Source of the DNA: Prevotella sp. E2-28
GTDB taxonomy: Bacteria; Bacteroidota; Bacteroidia; Bacteroidales; Bacteroidaceae
Direction: 5' to 3'
NCBI RefSeq assembly: GCF_022024055.1
Contig: NZ_CP091788.1
Coordinates: forward strand, 744,001 to 808,000
DNA: 64,000 nucleotides
A program made the position numbers and the translations under genes. Positions 1 to 9,330 of this stretch are shown piece by piece. The notes beneath the pieces were generated by a model, which did not search any database, was not told where the DNA came from, and worked only from the letters and a program-made list of their open reading frames with translations. Position 1 is the stretch's first letter. Every line of letters starts with the position of its first letter.

Positions 1-1
1 T

Positions 2-115
2 AGCATGTATGTGCCGCAAAACAGAAACATGTATGAGTCCTACAACAAGACCTTCGTGCGTTATGGATGGAATCAGGTCTTGGAATGGAACCGTTTTGGT
101 TGGAATAACAACTAA
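2..115 (+). CDS. C-terminal end of an unidentified protein (5' truncated)
   Basis: An open frame enters from the left edge and ends at TAA 113-115, giving 37 residues rich in Asn, Tyr and Trp and ending GWNNN. The gene start lies outside the window. Too little is left to recognise a family. It converges with the histidine kinase gene, whose stop lies only about 12 bp away. Confidence 0.5.
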   Translation, partial: SMYVPQNRNMYESYNKTFVRYGWNQVLEWNRFGWNNN

Positions 116-127
116 AACAAAATAGTA

Positions 128-1261
128 TTAGGCTTTTTTCAATTCAATGCGGAATGTGGTGCCACGCCCTTGTTCCGATGACTTGACGTAGATGTGTCCT
201 CTGTGATATTCCTCTACAATACGTTTTGCCAAGGAAAGACCTAATCCCCAGCCACGTTTCTTAGTCGTAAATCCTGGGCGGAACACGTTCTTGATGTCTT
301 TCTTCTTGATACCTTTACCCGTATCCACCACTTCAACAGCTACGATATTATCTTCCTCTAATAGCCATAGGTCAATCTTTCCTGCGCCACCTTCCATAGC
401 GTCAACGGCATTCTTACACAGATTCTCAATAACCCATTCGAAGAGTGAGGCGTTGATCTTTACGATGACGGCATGATCGGGATAGTGACCCTTGATGCTG
501 ACTTTCTGTGATGTGCGCTTGTCCATGTATTCTATCACACGGTCCAGAACCTCGTTCATTGGTGTCTCTACAGGTTCTGGCAGTGAACCAATCTTCGAGA
601 AGCGCTCAGCTATTCGTTCTAGACGTTTCACGTCCTTGGCCATTTCAGGTATTAGTGTGTCATCAGGGTATGACTCTTTCAATACCTCTACCCATGCCAT
701 CAAACTGGATATTGGGGTGCCCAGTTGGTGGGCCGTCTCTTTTGACAAGCCAACCCATACCTTGTTTTGCTCTGCTCGCTTGGCTGCTAAGATAGCAAAT
801 ACTGATACCAACGCAAATATCATGACAATGGCCAAGGCCCAATAAGGATAATAAGTCAGACGCTTCAACATAGTAGATTCGTCGTAACATACCTGCTGGT
901 AATCGCCGCCCAGTTCTATTCTAATGACATTTCCAGCTCGTTTCATCCTCATCGCATATTCTGCTACGCTGGTCGTGTCATCTATATTTCTATAGTCCAT
1001 CACCTGGTCTTTCGAGTCGAGCACGATAACGGGAATGGTGTTGTTGCCTTCCATCACCTGCGTCACCAGCATCAGGTAAGTCATCTCGTCCTCCTGATTG
1101 AGGGCTTCCATAGCTTTGGCCCATACTTCCATCTTCCCCTGCTCTTCGCGTTGTAAGTCGCGTACCAGATAATGCGAGGCCAACAAGGCAGCCACAGCTA
1201 TCAGGATAGCTATCACTACAAGCCAGAATTTTATTCTTCTACTCTTCTCGGTCCACTGCAT
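128..1261 (-). CDS. Membrane sensor histidine kinase
   Basis: This is a 377-residue two-component sensor kinase. Hydrophobic segments at about residues 11-31 and 141-160 bracket a periplasmic domain of about 105 residues. The H-box reads ETAHQLGTP with the phosphorylated His at 178. An N-box (ENLCKNAVDAM, about 283), a G1 box (DTGKGI) and a GWGLGLSLAKRIV G2 box follow, so dimerisation and HATPase domains are complete. No clear HAMP domain lies between the second membrane segment and the H-box. No response regulator is adjacent, so it is an orphan kinase within the window. A minus-strand -7 promoter element is at 1302-1309. The signal sensed is unknown. Confidence 0.93.
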   Translation of the reverse strand: MQWTEKSRRIKFWLVVIAILIAVAALLASHYLVRDLQREEQGKMEVWAKAMEALNQEDEMTYLMLVTQVMEGNNTIPVIVLDSKDQVMDYRNIDDTTSVAEYAMRMKRAGNVIRIELGGDYQQVCYDESTMLKRLTYYPYWALAIVMIFALVSVFAILAAKRAEQNKVWVGLSKETAHQLGTPISSLMAWVEVLKESYPDDTLIPEMAKDVKRLERIAERFSKIGSLPEPVETPMNEVLDRVIEYMDKRTSQKVSIKGHYPDHAVIVKINASLFEWVIENLCKNAVDAMEGGAGKIDLWLLEEDNIVAVEVVDTGKGIKKKDIKNVFRPGFTTKKRGWGLGLSLAKRIVEEYHRGHIYVKSSEQGRGTTFRIELKKA

Positions 1262-1301
1262 TTTCAGGGTGTTTTAATCGGCCTTTGTTTCTTTTACTCG
1301 G

Positions 1302-1309
1302 CAAAAATA
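1302..1309 (-). promoter_or_regulatory. -7 promoter element for the histidine kinase gene
   Basis: On the minus strand this reads TATTTTTG, matching the Bacteroidota -7 consensus TAnnTTTG, about 40 bp upstream of the kinase start. Confidence 0.55.
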
Positions 1310-1374
1310 CGTAATTTTAATGAAAAAAAAGCAAGAAAATTGTGAAAAAATGAGCGTATTCGAAAAAAAAGTGG

Positions 1375-1382
1375 TAACTTTG
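1375..1382 (+). promoter_or_regulatory. -7 promoter element of the DUF177-rpmF-fabH operon
   Basis: TAACTTTG matches TAnnTTTG and lies 20 bp upstream of the likely ATG at 1403. No clean TTTG -33 box is seen; the upstream DNA is A-rich. Confidence 0.6.
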
Positions 1383-1402
1383 CACCCGCTAAAAAAGTGT
1401 AT

Positions 1403-1927
1403 ATGTGTTACTTAGAGCGGTTTAGTATTGATTTAAAGGCACTTACGGATGAGGTGACACCCCTTTCGTGGGAGTTGGATGACCAGTTCTTTGAGTCGCT
1501 CGAAGGCGCTCAGCTGCAAGGAGGCTCGTTGCATGTGTCGGGGTCTATACGCAAGGCTACCGGCTTTTATGAACTCCAGTTGCATACTGACGGCACAGTT
1601 CGCGTTCCTTGTGACCGCTGTCTGGATATGATGGACCAGCCTATTGAGGCCGACCTTCATCTGGTAGTGAAGCTGGGAAGCGAATACAGCGAGGATGATG
1701 ATATCATCACTGTCGATGAGCTCGAAGGTGTTCTTCAGACAGCATGGTTCATCTACGAGTCTATAGCACTGGCGGTACCCATCCAGCACGTTCATCAACC
1801 TGGCGATTGTAACGATGCTATGATGCGAGTGCTTGAAGAGCATTCGGCTGCCCGAAGCAGTGATGCGGACGCACAAGAGATAGACCCGCGTTGGGAAGCA
1901 CTAAAGAAATTAAACATTAAAGATTAA
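1403..1927 (+). CDS. DUF177 (YceD-like) protein
   Basis: A DUF177/YceD family protein of about 174 residues. An in-frame GTG exists two codons earlier (1397), but the ATG at 1403 fits the promoter better. The family hallmark is a Cys pair in the middle (PCDRC, about residue 75) followed by an acidic strand-rich half. YceD proteins are almost always encoded just upstream of rpmF, as here, and are linked to 23S rRNA or L32 metabolism in other bacteria. That role is known for the family, not shown here. The C-terminal WEALKKLNIKD is the typical family ending. Confidence 0.88.
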   Translation: MCYLERFSIDLKALTDEVTPLSWELDDQFFESLEGAQLQGGSLHVSGSIRKATGFYELQLHTDGTVRVPCDRCLDMMDQPIEADLHLVVKLGSEYSEDDDIITVDELEGVLQTAWFIYESIALAVPIQHVHQPGDCNDAMMRVLEEHSAARSSDADAQEIDPRWEALKKLNIKD

Positions 1928-1945
1928 ATTTAAAGTAATAGAATT

Positions 1946-2137
1946 ATGGCACATCCTAAAAGAAGACAATCAAACACTCGTACTGCTAAGCGTCGTACTC
2001 ACGATAAGGCAGTAGCACCTACGCTGGCTGTATGCCCTAACTGTGGCGCTTACTATGTATATCACACAGTATGCCCCACCTGCGGTTACTATCGCGGCAA
2101 GGTTGCTATCAAGATGAACGAAGAGGTTGCTGAGTAA
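1946..2137 (+). CDS. rpmF: 50S ribosomal protein L32
   Basis: A 63-residue L32 protein of the large ribosomal subunit. It starts [20 protein letters not shown], the conserved basic N-terminus, and carries a four-Cys zinc ribbon (CPNC...CPTC, residues about 30-46), so it is the zinc-binding form. It sits 18 bp after the DUF177 gene, and its stop codon overlaps the fabH start (TAATG), which implies co-translation. Confidence 0.98.
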   Translation: MAHPKRRQSNTRTAKRRTHDKAVAPTLAVCPNCGAYYVYHTVCPTCGYYRGKVAIKMNEEVAE

Positions 2138-3138
2138 TGGGAAAGATTAACGCGATCATCACCGGCGTTGGCGGCTATGTGCCTGACTATGTCCTCACCA
2201 ACGAGGAATTGTCACGCATGGTTGATACCAACGATGAATGGATTATGACGCGTGTCGGAATCAAGGAGCGCCGAATCCTCACAGAAGAGGGTCTCGGCAC
2301 TTCCTATATGGCGCGCAAAGCTGCCAAGCAGTTGATGAAGAAAACGGGTGCCGACCCTGACTCCATCGATGCTGTCATCGTTGCTACATCAACAGCCGAC
2401 TATCATTTCCCGTCAACGGCAAGTATCGTGATTGGTAAGCTTGGCCTGAAGAATGCTATGGCATTCGACTTCTGGGCTGCTTGCTGTGGATTCCTTTATT
2501 CTCTTGATGTGGCTTCTTCTATGATTCAGAGTGGCCGTTACAAGAGAATTATCCTGATTGGTGCTGACAAGATGTCGTCGGCTACTGATTACAAGGATCG
2601 TAACACCTGTCCCCTCTTTGGCGACGGTGCTGCAGCAGTAATGCTCGAAGGTACAGAGGAGGAGAACCTCGGTCTGATGGACTCTTACCTGCGTACAGAC
2701 GGTCAGGGACTTCCCTTCCTTCACATGAAGGCAGGTGGCTCTGTGAGCCCCGCCAGCCATTTCACAGTTGATCACCGTATGCACTTCACCTATCAGGAGG
2801 GTCGCACCGTGTTCCGCTATGCTGTGACCAATATGAGCGATGACTGCGCCCTCATTGCTGAGCGCAATGGCCTGAACAAGGATAATATCAACTGGGTAGT
2901 TCCTCATCAGGCTAATATGCGTATCATTGAAGCTGTGGCTAAGCGTCTGGAGATGCCTATGGCTCAGGTGATGGTCAATATTGAGCATTTTGGTAATACC
3001 TCTGCAGCTACCATTCCTTTGGCACTTTGGGAGTATGAACCCAAGTTGAAGAAAGGTGACAATATTATTATGACTGCCTTTGGCGCAGGCTTCGTTCATG
3101 GAGCTAATTATTTGCGCTGGGCTTACGACGGTAAGTAA
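2137..3138 (+). CDS. fabH: Beta-ketoacyl-ACP synthase III
   Basis: A 333-residue KAS III that starts type II fatty acid synthesis by condensing an acyl-CoA primer with malonyl-ACP in the cytosol. The Cys-His-Asn triad is visible: AACCGF (catalytic Cys116; the family usually has Ala where Cys117 stands), VPHQAN (His about 258) and HFGNTSAA (Asn about 288). The ATG overlaps the rpmF stop by one base. Linkage of rpmF to fatty-acid genes is common. A strong hairpin at 3157-3197 ends the operon. Confidence 0.97.
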   Translation: MGKINAIITGVGGYVPDYVLTNEELSRMVDTNDEWIMTRVGIKERRILTEEGLGTSYMARKAAKQLMKKTGADPDSIDAVIVATSTADYHFPSTASIVIGKLGLKNAMAFDFWAACCGFLYSLDVASSMIQSGRYKRIILIGADKMSSATDYKDRNTCPLFGDGAAAVMLEGTEEENLGLMDSYLRTDGQGLPFLHMKAGGSVSPASHFTVDHRMHFTYQEGRTVFRYAVTNMSDDCALIAERNGLNKDNINWVVPHQANMRIIEAVAKRLEMPMAQVMVNIEHFGNTSAATIPLALWEYEPKLKKGDNIIMTAFGAGFVHGANYLRWAYDGK

Positions 3139-3156
3139 TTATTCTGAGTGACTCAT

Positions 3157-3197
3157 AAAAAAGAGGCGAAGTATCGTTTGATGCTTCGCCTCTTTTT
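3157..3197 (+). terminator. Rho-independent terminator after fabH
   Basis: An 11-bp perfect stem (3161-3171 with 3184-3194), 12-nt loop, A-run before and T-run after. It could act in both directions. Confidence 0.85.
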
Positions 3198-3301
3198 AAT
3201 TGTTAATCTTTCATAACAATGGTGAGTGCTTTTTTGTCTTTCCCCTATCAGAAACGTCAAAAAACTCAGAATAGTTTATCAACCTAAAAAAAATTAAACC
3301 T

Positions 3302-4573
3302 ATGAAACGATTCTTTTTAATGGCTGCTGTATTTACAGCAATGACGGCATCAGCACAGTTTGGTGCCCAAAGAGGCAATCCTGTAGTTCCTTCAGTAAAG
3401 GCAGAGGTCGAAGACTTCAAGCCTGCTGTCAGCAATCAGGACAATAAACAGTATCCTATGGTCAACTCCGAGCGTATGGTACGTGCCCAGATTTCTGCAC
3501 CCGATGCTAAAGAGGTAGGACTTGATATCGGTGGAAAAATCTATCTGATGACCAAGGATGAGAACGGCCTCTGGACAGGTACATCTGCTCCTCAGGACGA
3601 GGGCTTCCACTATTATCAGCTGAATATCGACGGTGCTTCTGTGCCCGATCCAGGTAGCCTTTACTATTATGGCGCTAGCCGATGGGGTAGTGGTATTGAG
3701 ATACCCTCTGACGACCAGGATTTCTGGCAGGTGAAGAATGTGCCACAGGGTTCTGTGAGCGAGGTCTTCTATTGGTCAACCTATACGGAGAAGATGCGCC
3801 GTTGTCATGTATATCTGCCTGCAGAGTATTATACCAATCCCACCAAGAAATTCCCTGTGCTGTATCTGCAGCACGGTATGGGTGAGAACGAGTACGGATG
3901 GGCTGAGCAGGGACATACCGCTCAGATTCTGGATAACCTCATTGCCGAGGGTAAGGCCGTGCCTTGCATCATCGTGATGGATAATGGTCTGAACGCTCGT
4001 CGTCCAGGCGAGCAGGGAGGCTTTGGCGGCTTCGGTGGTCCTCGTCCACAGCGTCCACAAGGTCAGCAGGGTGCCGCAGCTCCTCAGGGTCAGCGTCCTC
4101 AGGGCCAGCGCGCTCCTGGTCAGGGCGGTCCTCGTGGTGGCTTCGGCGGCTTTGGCGGTTTCTCTGAGGGCTTCAAGAATGTGCTCTTCAATGATATCAT
4201 CCCTATGGTAGAGAAGAACTATCGTGTCATTGCCGACCCTCAGCATCGTGCTTATGCCGGTCTTTCTATGGGAGGTATGCAGGCACGTGAGATTACTCTT
4301 GCTAATCCTGAGAAGTTCGCCTATGTAGGTTCTTTCAGCAGTGGCGCTTGGAATGTGGAGCAGGTGAAGAACTCAGAAGGCTTTGCCAAGAACGTAAAAC
4401 TGCTCTTTATGAGTGGTGGTGGCAAGGAGAACATGGGCTGCGAAGAGGCCGCAAAGAAAATCCATGATGAGCTTGGCATGAATGCCGTTGGCTACTCATC
4501 TCCTGGCACAGCCCACGAGTGGCACACCTGGCGCCGTAGCCTCTATCAGTTTGCACAACTCATTTTCAAATAA
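3302..4573 (+). CDS. Secreted esterase, CE1/enterochelin-esterase-like (putative feruloyl esterase)
   Basis: A 423-residue exported alpha/beta hydrolase. A signal peptide covers residues 1-18 (MKRFF...SAQ). Residues about 55-145 form an N-terminal beta-sandwich of the type seen ahead of CE1 domains. The esterase-D-like catalytic domain follows: nucleophile elbow GLSMGG (Ser about 321) and a C-terminal His in AHEWHTW (about 403). An insertion of about 50 residues rich in Gly, Gln, Pro and Arg (about 236-287) interrupts the catalytic domain before the elbow. CE1 enzymes remove ferulic or acetyl groups from arabinoxylan or pectin; the exact substrate is inferred. A promoter is not obvious, and the gene stands alone between two terminators. 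Confidence 0.82.
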   Translation: MKRFFLMAAVFTAMTASAQFGAQRGNPVVPSVKAEVEDFKPAVSNQDNKQYPMVNSERMVRAQISAPDAKEVGLDIGGKIYLMTKDENGLWTGTSAPQDEGFHYYQLNIDGASVPDPGSLYYYGASRWGSGIEIPSDDQDFWQVKNVPQGSVSEVFYWSTYTEKMRRCHVYLPAEYYTNPTKKFPVLYLQHGMGENEYGWAEQGHTAQILDNLIAEGKAVPCIIVMDNGLNARRPGEQGGFGGFGGPRPQRPQGQQGAAAPQGQRPQGQRAPGQGGPRGGFGGFGGFSEGFKNVLFNDIIPMVEKNYRVIADPQHRAYAGLSMGGMQAREITLANPEKFAYVGSFSSGAWNVEQVKNSEGFAKNVKLLFMSGGGKENMGCEEAAKKIHDELGMNAVGYSSPGTAHEWHTWRRSLYQFAQLIFK

Positions 4574-4594
4574 TAATAGTTTTTAGTTATTCTG

Positions 4595-4628
4595 AATCCG
4601 GATGGTTTCTACTGTCCGGATTTTTTTT
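4595..4628 (+). terminator. Rho-independent terminator after the CE1-like esterase
   Basis: An 8-bp perfect stem (4595-4602 with 4615-4622) runs directly into eight T residues. Confidence 0.85.
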
Positions 4629-4693
4629 ATGCTGCAAAAGTTTGGCAGTCTCAAGAAAAATGGCGATATTTGCAGCATCAAACAAGAAAACAC

Positions 4694-5578
4694 ATGAAAC
4701 ATAAAGCAGGATTTGTAAATATCGTGGGAAACCCTAATGTGGGAAAGAGTACACTGATGAATCAACTGGTGGGCGAGCGCATCTCTATCGCTACGTTCAA
4801 GGCGCAGACCACGCGTCATCGTATCATGGGTATCGTCAATACTGATGATATGCAGATTGTGTTCAGCGATACCCCAGGTGTGCTGAAACCCAACTATAAG
4901 TTGCAGGAGTCGATGCTGGCTTTCTCAGAAAGTGCCTTGACTGATGCTGATATATTGCTTTATGTCACGGATGTGGTAGAGAACCCCGAGAAGAATATGG
5001 AGTTCCTAGAGAAGGTGCAGAAGATGACCATTCCCGTACTTCTTTTGATAAATAAAATCGACGAGAGTGATCAAAAGACGCTGGGTGATATCGTTGAGAA
5101 ATGGCATTCGCTGCTGCCTAATGCCGAGATACTGCCTATCTCTGCCAAGAATAAGTTCGGCACAGAGCTTATCCTGAAGCGTATTGAGGAACTGCTGCCT
5201 GAGAGTCCTGCCTTCTTTGATAAAGACCAGCTCACCGACAAACCCGCCCGCTTCTTCGTGAGCGAGATTATCCGTGAGAAAATCCTGCTGTTCTATGATA
5301 AGGAAATTCCCTATTCTGTAGAGGTGGTGGTAGAGCGCTTCAAGGAGGAAGACCGTCAGATTCATATCAATGCCGTCATCTATGTAGAGCGTGACTCTCA
5401 GAAGGGAATCATCATCGGTCATCAAGGCGTGGCTTTGAAAAAAGTATCTACAGAAGCCCGTAAGGCCCTTGAGAAGTTCTTCGACAAGCATATCTTCCTG
5501 GAGGTCTTCGTCAAGGTTGATAAAGACTGGCGCTCATCTCAGCGTGAACTTGATAACTTCGGCTATAACCCAGAATAA
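4694..5578 (+). CDS. era: GTPase Era
   Basis: Era is an essential GTPase that binds the 3' end of 16S rRNA during 30S assembly. About 294 residues from the ATG at 4694; an upstream in-frame TTG at 4670 would overlap the likely promoter and is rejected. Seen: G1 GNPNVGKST, G2 region TTRHR, G3 DTPG, G4 NKID, then a C-terminal KH domain with GHQGVALKKV and the DWR...L ending typical of Era. Length is normal. A weak hairpin overlaps the end of the convergent PL1 gene. Confidence 0.97.
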   Translation: MKHKAGFVNIVGNPNVGKSTLMNQLVGERISIATFKAQTTRHRIMGIVNTDDMQIVFSDTPGVLKPNYKLQESMLAFSESALTDADILLYVTDVVENPEKNMEFLEKVQKMTIPVLLLINKIDESDQKTLGDIVEKWHSLLPNAEILPISAKNKFGTELILKRIEELLPESPAFFDKDQLTDKPARFFVSEIIREKILLFYDKEIPYSVEVVVERFKEEDRQIHINAVIYVERDSQKGIIIGHQGVALKKVSTEARKALEKFFDKHIFLEVFVKVDKDWRSSQRELDNFGYNPE

Positions 5579-5582
5579 AAAA

Positions 5583-5606
5583 AGAGGAGCCGTTTAGCGG
5601 TCCTCT
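5583..5606. terminator. Possible bidirectional hairpin between era and the PL1-like gene
   Basis: AGAGGAGCCG pairs with CGGTCCTCT with one bulge, preceded by an A-run that would be the T-run for minus-strand transcripts. It overlaps the last codons of the lyase gene. Confidence 0.4.
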
Positions 5607-8476
5607 GCCAGATATTTCCTTCCATTCAGGATGTTTATACCTTTATGCGGGTGCAACAGTCGTTGCCCCCGCAAATTGTATATAGCCCCTTCTTTACCGT
5701 CTTTCTGAGGCGTATGGATGCCAGTCATCTTATAGGGCTTCAGGTCAATTGTGCCGTCGGCCACGCCGTTGAGGAATATCTCCAGATTTGAGTAGCCGCT
5801 CTCTGTGAGCTTGTAGCCATCCGATGCGTCGTTGGGATTCAGTCCTACGCCCTTCTCATACTCATCCGGCATACCGTCTTTGTCTGTATCCAGCATCAGC
5901 TGTTCGCCCTCTTCCATACCCATCCAGGGCCACATCTGCGTCTTGATGGACTGTCCCGTTGCCTCGTCCTTGGCGTAGAACTCATCATAGCGCGACAGCG
6001 TGATGTCGGCAGGCGAATTGATGATGCCTGCTGCAGGTGTAATCATCGTGCCTGGGTTCTTCTCGCTCTCAAAGGTGCTGCCGTGATATTGTGGCTGACG
6101 TGTGCCTGCAGCCTCGGCCAATAAGCGCTCATCTACCTCGTCGTAACGGGGTAGGGAAGCTCCTGCTTTCTGCGTCACCTGACGATAAGCCTCGTCGGCT
6201 GTCTCGTAGGTCATGCCGCTCAGGGCGTATGGCAGTTCATGCAGCAGGGCCTTGTCGGCCAACGTCTGTGAAGGCGAAACAGACCAGAAATTCATGGCGC
6301 GTGAGGCGTAATCTCCTATAAATCCATAGTAGTTATCCGCATTCACCTTCTGCAGTTCCGTATCACTCCAGATAGAACCCTTTGGCGCCCATCTGCTGCT
6401 CAGTTCAAATTTGTTGCCAGAGAGATACCACTCGCCCACCAAGTTGATGTTATCGCCTGATGCCGATACGAAATAGCGCTTACTGGCGGCCCCGTTATAG
6501 GTAGCAGGACCAGGGCGGTAGTAGTTGTTGATCATATAGACGCGGTCGTAGGACGTCTCATCGGCCGATGCGTTCTCGCCACCGTGGATAGAGTTATGAT
6601 TACCCCAGTTGAATATCACGTTGTTGGCAAACTCGTTATCCACATGCAGGTCGTGCTCCAAGGGCTTTGCTTGGTTTCTCACACCATTGAAACGTGGTGA
6701 GCGACTGATGCAGCTGCTCACCAAGCAGTGGTGCATCGTGCCGTGTTCGCCACCCCATTGCATAGCGTAGGAACGCTCACCCTTCACATTCTTGGAATAA
6801 TACAGGCCCTCTGCCGAGATACACCATTGCATCGTGGTGGAGTCTGTGTCGTAGAGCGTCAGGTTTTCCTCCATCGACCATGAGAACGAACAGTGGTCCA
6901 GCACGATATGGTGTACGTTCTCTACATCGAGTGGCGACATGCTCGTAGCTGCCAGGTCGCCAGCACGGAAACGGATATGGCGGATGATGATGTTGGGCTG
7001 CGTCAGTTTCATCTGATAGCCTGCGATGCAGATACCACCGCCAGGTGCCGTCTGACCGGCTATGGTCACGTTGGGATGATTCACGGATAGTTTCGACGTC
7101 AGATAGATGGTGCCGCAGGTGCGGAACAGAATGGTGCGTGGCGTGTCGTCGCCTGTACGCAGGGCCCAGCGTAGCGTGCCCTCCACCAGTGCATCGTCTG
7201 TACAGTCGTCCGTGCGTGTCACGTAATACACCTTTGCCCCTCTGTTGTCTATCATACGTCCTCCTGACGTATATTTGCCGTAGCCCTCGGCACCAGGGAA
7301 GGCAATAAGGTCAGCACGGTAATTCTCAACCTTCGCGAACACGGCTTTGATGGTCATATCCGTATTCAGCGTGAAGGTATATTGTGCATTGGTTGACAGC
7401 ACATTGCCGTTGCCGTCCTCCCAACGTACGAAGTAGTGCCCTTTGTTGGCCTTCGCCGTGAGCGTCAGTTGGGTGCCAGCGTTATACTTGCCGTTGTCGC
7501 CGTTGTCGCTGATACTCACGCTACCCATCGCAGGCATGTCGGTGCCGTAGGTCAGCGTGGCCTCTTCCAACTTCGTGAAACGTGCCTCTGCCTGAGTGTC
7601 GCTGTTGATGGTAAACAGGTGGGGATTATCCGTGCCTACCTTTTCGTTGTTGACATACCAGCTCTCGAAAGCATAGCCGATGTTGGGTGTTGCCGTGCAA
7701 CTCACGTTGTCGCCTGTGACGACGGAAGTCTGGGCGGGTGTCACCGTTCCAGCGCCCTCTGGCACTACCGTGGCCGTGAACGTGCTCAGTTGCACGCTGC
7801 CGCCTACTGTGGCCGTGCCTGTCAGCGTCACGTTACCCATCGCCAGGTTCTTTCCGTTCGCATAGCCTTGTGCCATTCGCACCACTACCTGCCAGGCGTC
7901 ATTACTGGCTGTGGCTGTTGTGGGCACGTCAAACGACGCATCATCGTAATTAGCGTCAATGTCGGCGTGGCTGTTCACCTTACCCAGTTCGTATGTCTGT
8001 GTCACCTCGCCAGCTGCATTCAGTTTCAGCAGCAGTATTTCAAAGGCAGGATTATTGTTTTTCACCCACGATGCCACACTCACCCCCACTTTCGTAGGCA
8101 CGTAGGTCAGGTCCTGCGTGTTGGGCTTGATCTGTAGCGTCATACCATAGTCGTTGCTTCCATCTGCTGCCCCCTGCACCTTGAAGCGCAGCAGTTGCAG
8201 TCCCGTCACTTCTTTTGTGGCATAGCTCTGGGGTGTTATCGTAGCCTGAAACGCCAGTTTCGAACCAAACGTGACGCTCGTCTCCAGCATCTGCTTCACG
8301 TCCGTGCCCTCGCAGGTTGTGGTAGATGCCGTCGCATTATTGTAGGCCGCAGAGCCCACCGCCAAGTCTTTTATCGATTTGTTCAATGGCCAATGGGTGG
8401 TTACGATGGCATTTTGAGCCAGTACTGTTGATACGATGGTTATGAACAATGATAGGAGTATCAGTTTCTGTTTCAT
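5594..8476 (-). CDS. Secreted pectate lyase-like protein (PL1-type beta-helix) with InlB-like repeats
   Basis: A 960-residue modular secreted protein. Signal peptide 1-20 (ending VLAQ); a beta-rich N-terminal region to about 235; two divergent InlB B-repeat (Gly-Trp 'FESWYVNNE', 'FVRWEDGNG') domains at about 240-385; then a right-handed beta-helix lyase domain starting FPGAEGYGKYTSGG, with GQTAPGGG and VLDHCSFSWSMEEN typical of Bacteroidota PL1 pectate lyases. Near 880 there is a thrombospondin-3/EF-hand-like calcium loop (DTDKDGMPDEYE). The end IYNLRGQRL...GINILNGRK is a sorting-like tail. It would cleave de-esterified homogalacturonan outside the cell, with Ca2+. A promoter is at 8501-8508. 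Subfamily and substrate are inferred. Confidence 0.85.
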   Translation of the reverse strand: MKQKLILLSLFITIVSTVLAQNAIVTTHWPLNKSIKDLAVGSAAYNNATASTTTCEGTDVKQMLETSVTFGSKLAFQATITPQSYATKEVTGLQLLRFKVQGAADGSNDYGMTLQIKPNTQDLTYVPTKVGVSVASWVKNNNPAFEILLLKLNAAGEVTQTYELGKVNSHADIDANYDDASFDVPTTATASNDAWQVVVRMAQGYANGKNLAMGNVTLTGTATVGGSVQLSTFTATVVPEGAGTVTPAQTSVVTGDNVSCTATPNIGYAFESWYVNNEKVGTDNPHLFTINSDTQAEARFTKLEEATLTYGTDMPAMGSVSISDNGDNGKYNAGTQLTLTAKANKGHYFVRWEDGNGNVLSTNAQYTFTLNTDMTIKAVFAKVENYRADLIAFPGAEGYGKYTSGGRMIDNRGAKVYYVTRTDDCTDDALVEGTLRWALRTGDDTPRTILFRTCGTIYLTSKLSVNHPNVTIAGQTAPGGGICIAGYQMKLTQPNIIIRHIRFRAGDLAATSMSPLDVENVHHIVLDHCSFSWSMEENLTLYDTDSTTMQWCISAEGLYYSKNVKGERSYAMQWGGEHGTMHHCLVSSCISRSPRFNGVRNQAKPLEHDLHVDNEFANNVIFNWGNHNSIHGGENASADETSYDRVYMINNYYRPGPATYNGAASKRYFVSASGDNINLVGEWYLSGNKFELSSRWAPKGSIWSDTELQKVNADNYYGFIGDYASRAMNFWSVSPSQTLADKALLHELPYALSGMTYETADEAYRQVTQKAGASLPRYDEVDERLLAEAAGTRQPQYHGSTFESEKNPGTMITPAAGIINSPADITLSRYDEFYAKDEATGQSIKTQMWPWMGMEEGEQLMLDTDKDGMPDEYEKGVGLNPNDASDGYKLTESGYSNLEIFLNGVADGTIDLKPYKMTGIHTPQKDGKEGAIYNLRGQRLLHPHKGINILNGRKYLAEDR

Positions 8477-8500
8477 TTGTTTTAGTTGTTTTTAGCTGTG

Positions 8501-8508
8501 CAAAAGTA
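8501..8508 (-). promoter_or_regulatory. -7 promoter element for the PL1-like gene
   Basis: Minus-strand TACTTTTG, 24 bp upstream of the start at 8476, fits TAnnTTTG. Confidence 0.6.
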
Positions 8509-8548
8509 CGCTTTTTTCCTTAATGCTGCAAATTATTCTTTTATTTGT

Positions 8549-8579
8549 TTTGCGCTTTACCCATTTCTTCGTACTTTTG
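8549..8579 (+). promoter_or_regulatory. Promoter of the outer-membrane barrel gene
   Basis: TTTG (8549-8552) and TACTTTTG (8572-8579) are separated by 19 bp, the Bacteroidota sigma-ABfr pattern. Confidence 0.65.
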
Positions 8580-8606
8580 CAGCTGCAAACCTGATAAATA
8601 ATGATA

Positions 8607-9221
8607 ATGAAGACTTGGATTTTAACTGCCGTTGCCCTGCTCGCATCTGTTGTGGCTGAGGCTCAGTATAGAGAAGGAACATTTACCGTACAACCCAAAG
8701 TTGGCTTGAACGTCAGCACGCTGACCGATGCAGATAAGACCATTGGTGATGTTTGTTTTGGTATGGAGGCCGAGTATATGTTCACAAATATCTTCAGCCT
8801 GTCGGCAGGCGTGATGGTGTCAAATCAGGGTGGAAAATATGATGAGGCAGGACTGAGCTATACCGCTGACCTCGACTATGCCAATATCCCCATTATGGCC
8901 AATGTCTATGTGTTGCCAGGTCTGGCTCTGAAGGCTGGTGTACAGCCTGGCTTCCGCATGAAGGCCAAGATGAAGACTGACGACGGCTCTTACGATATTG
9001 ACGAATTCTATAAGCTCGTGGGTATGTTGACACCAGGTGAGGAACCCAAGGTCAATAAGTTCGACCTAGCCATCCCTGTCGGCATCTCCTACGAATATAA
9101 TAACGTAGTGCTTGATGCTCGTTACAACTGGGGTCTCCTTAAAGTAGAGAACATCGGTTCTGCCTATTATAACCGCGTCTTTGAGGTGACGCTGGGTTAT
9201 AAGTTTGAGTTGGACTTCTAA
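8607..9221 (+). CDS. Outer-membrane beta-barrel protein (PorT/OmpX-like)
   Basis: About 204 residues from the ATG at 8607; an ATG two codons earlier is equally possible. Signal peptide MKTWILTAVALLASVVAEAQ, then alternating hydrophobic strands: KVGLNVSTL, EAEYMFTNIFSLSAGVMVS, DLDYANIPIMANVYV, LALKAGVQPGFRM, and a C-terminal strand ending LGYKFELDF with the terminal aromatic residue expected of barrels. It matches the eight-stranded outer-membrane protein family common in Bacteroidota. Function is unknown; the fold call is firm. It ends at the start of a long noncoding stretch. Confidence 0.82.
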   Translation: MKTWILTAVALLASVVAEAQYREGTFTVQPKVGLNVSTLTDADKTIGDVCFGMEAEYMFTNIFSLSAGVMVSNQGGKYDEAGLSYTADLDYANIPIMANVYVLPGLALKAGVQPGFRMKAKMKTDDGSYDIDEFYKLVGMLTPGEEPKVNKFDLAIPVGISYEYNNVVLDARYNWGLLKVENIGSAYYNRVFEVTLGYKFELDF

Positions 9222-9270
9222 GGGCAAGGCTCCAAAAGTATCGTTTTTGACGAAAAATCGTCACCCCTCA

Positions 9271-9330
9271 CCTCAATCTCTCAGAATGCCTGTGTTTAAA
9301 GGGATTCCGAGAGATTGAGGGTTCTTTTTA
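9271..9330 (+). terminator. Long hairpin, probable terminator after the barrel gene
   Basis: A 20-bp arm pair with two mismatches (9271-9290 with 9301-9320), of which the outer 12 bp are perfect, is followed by a T-rich run. The arms contain CTCAATCTCTC and its complement. It is unusually long for a terminator and may belong to the repeat cluster that follows. Confidence 0.55.

Noticed and set aside
4670..4693. Upstream TTG start for era
   Set aside because: It falls in the likely promoter and transcription start zone; the family N-terminus begins at the ATG at 4694.
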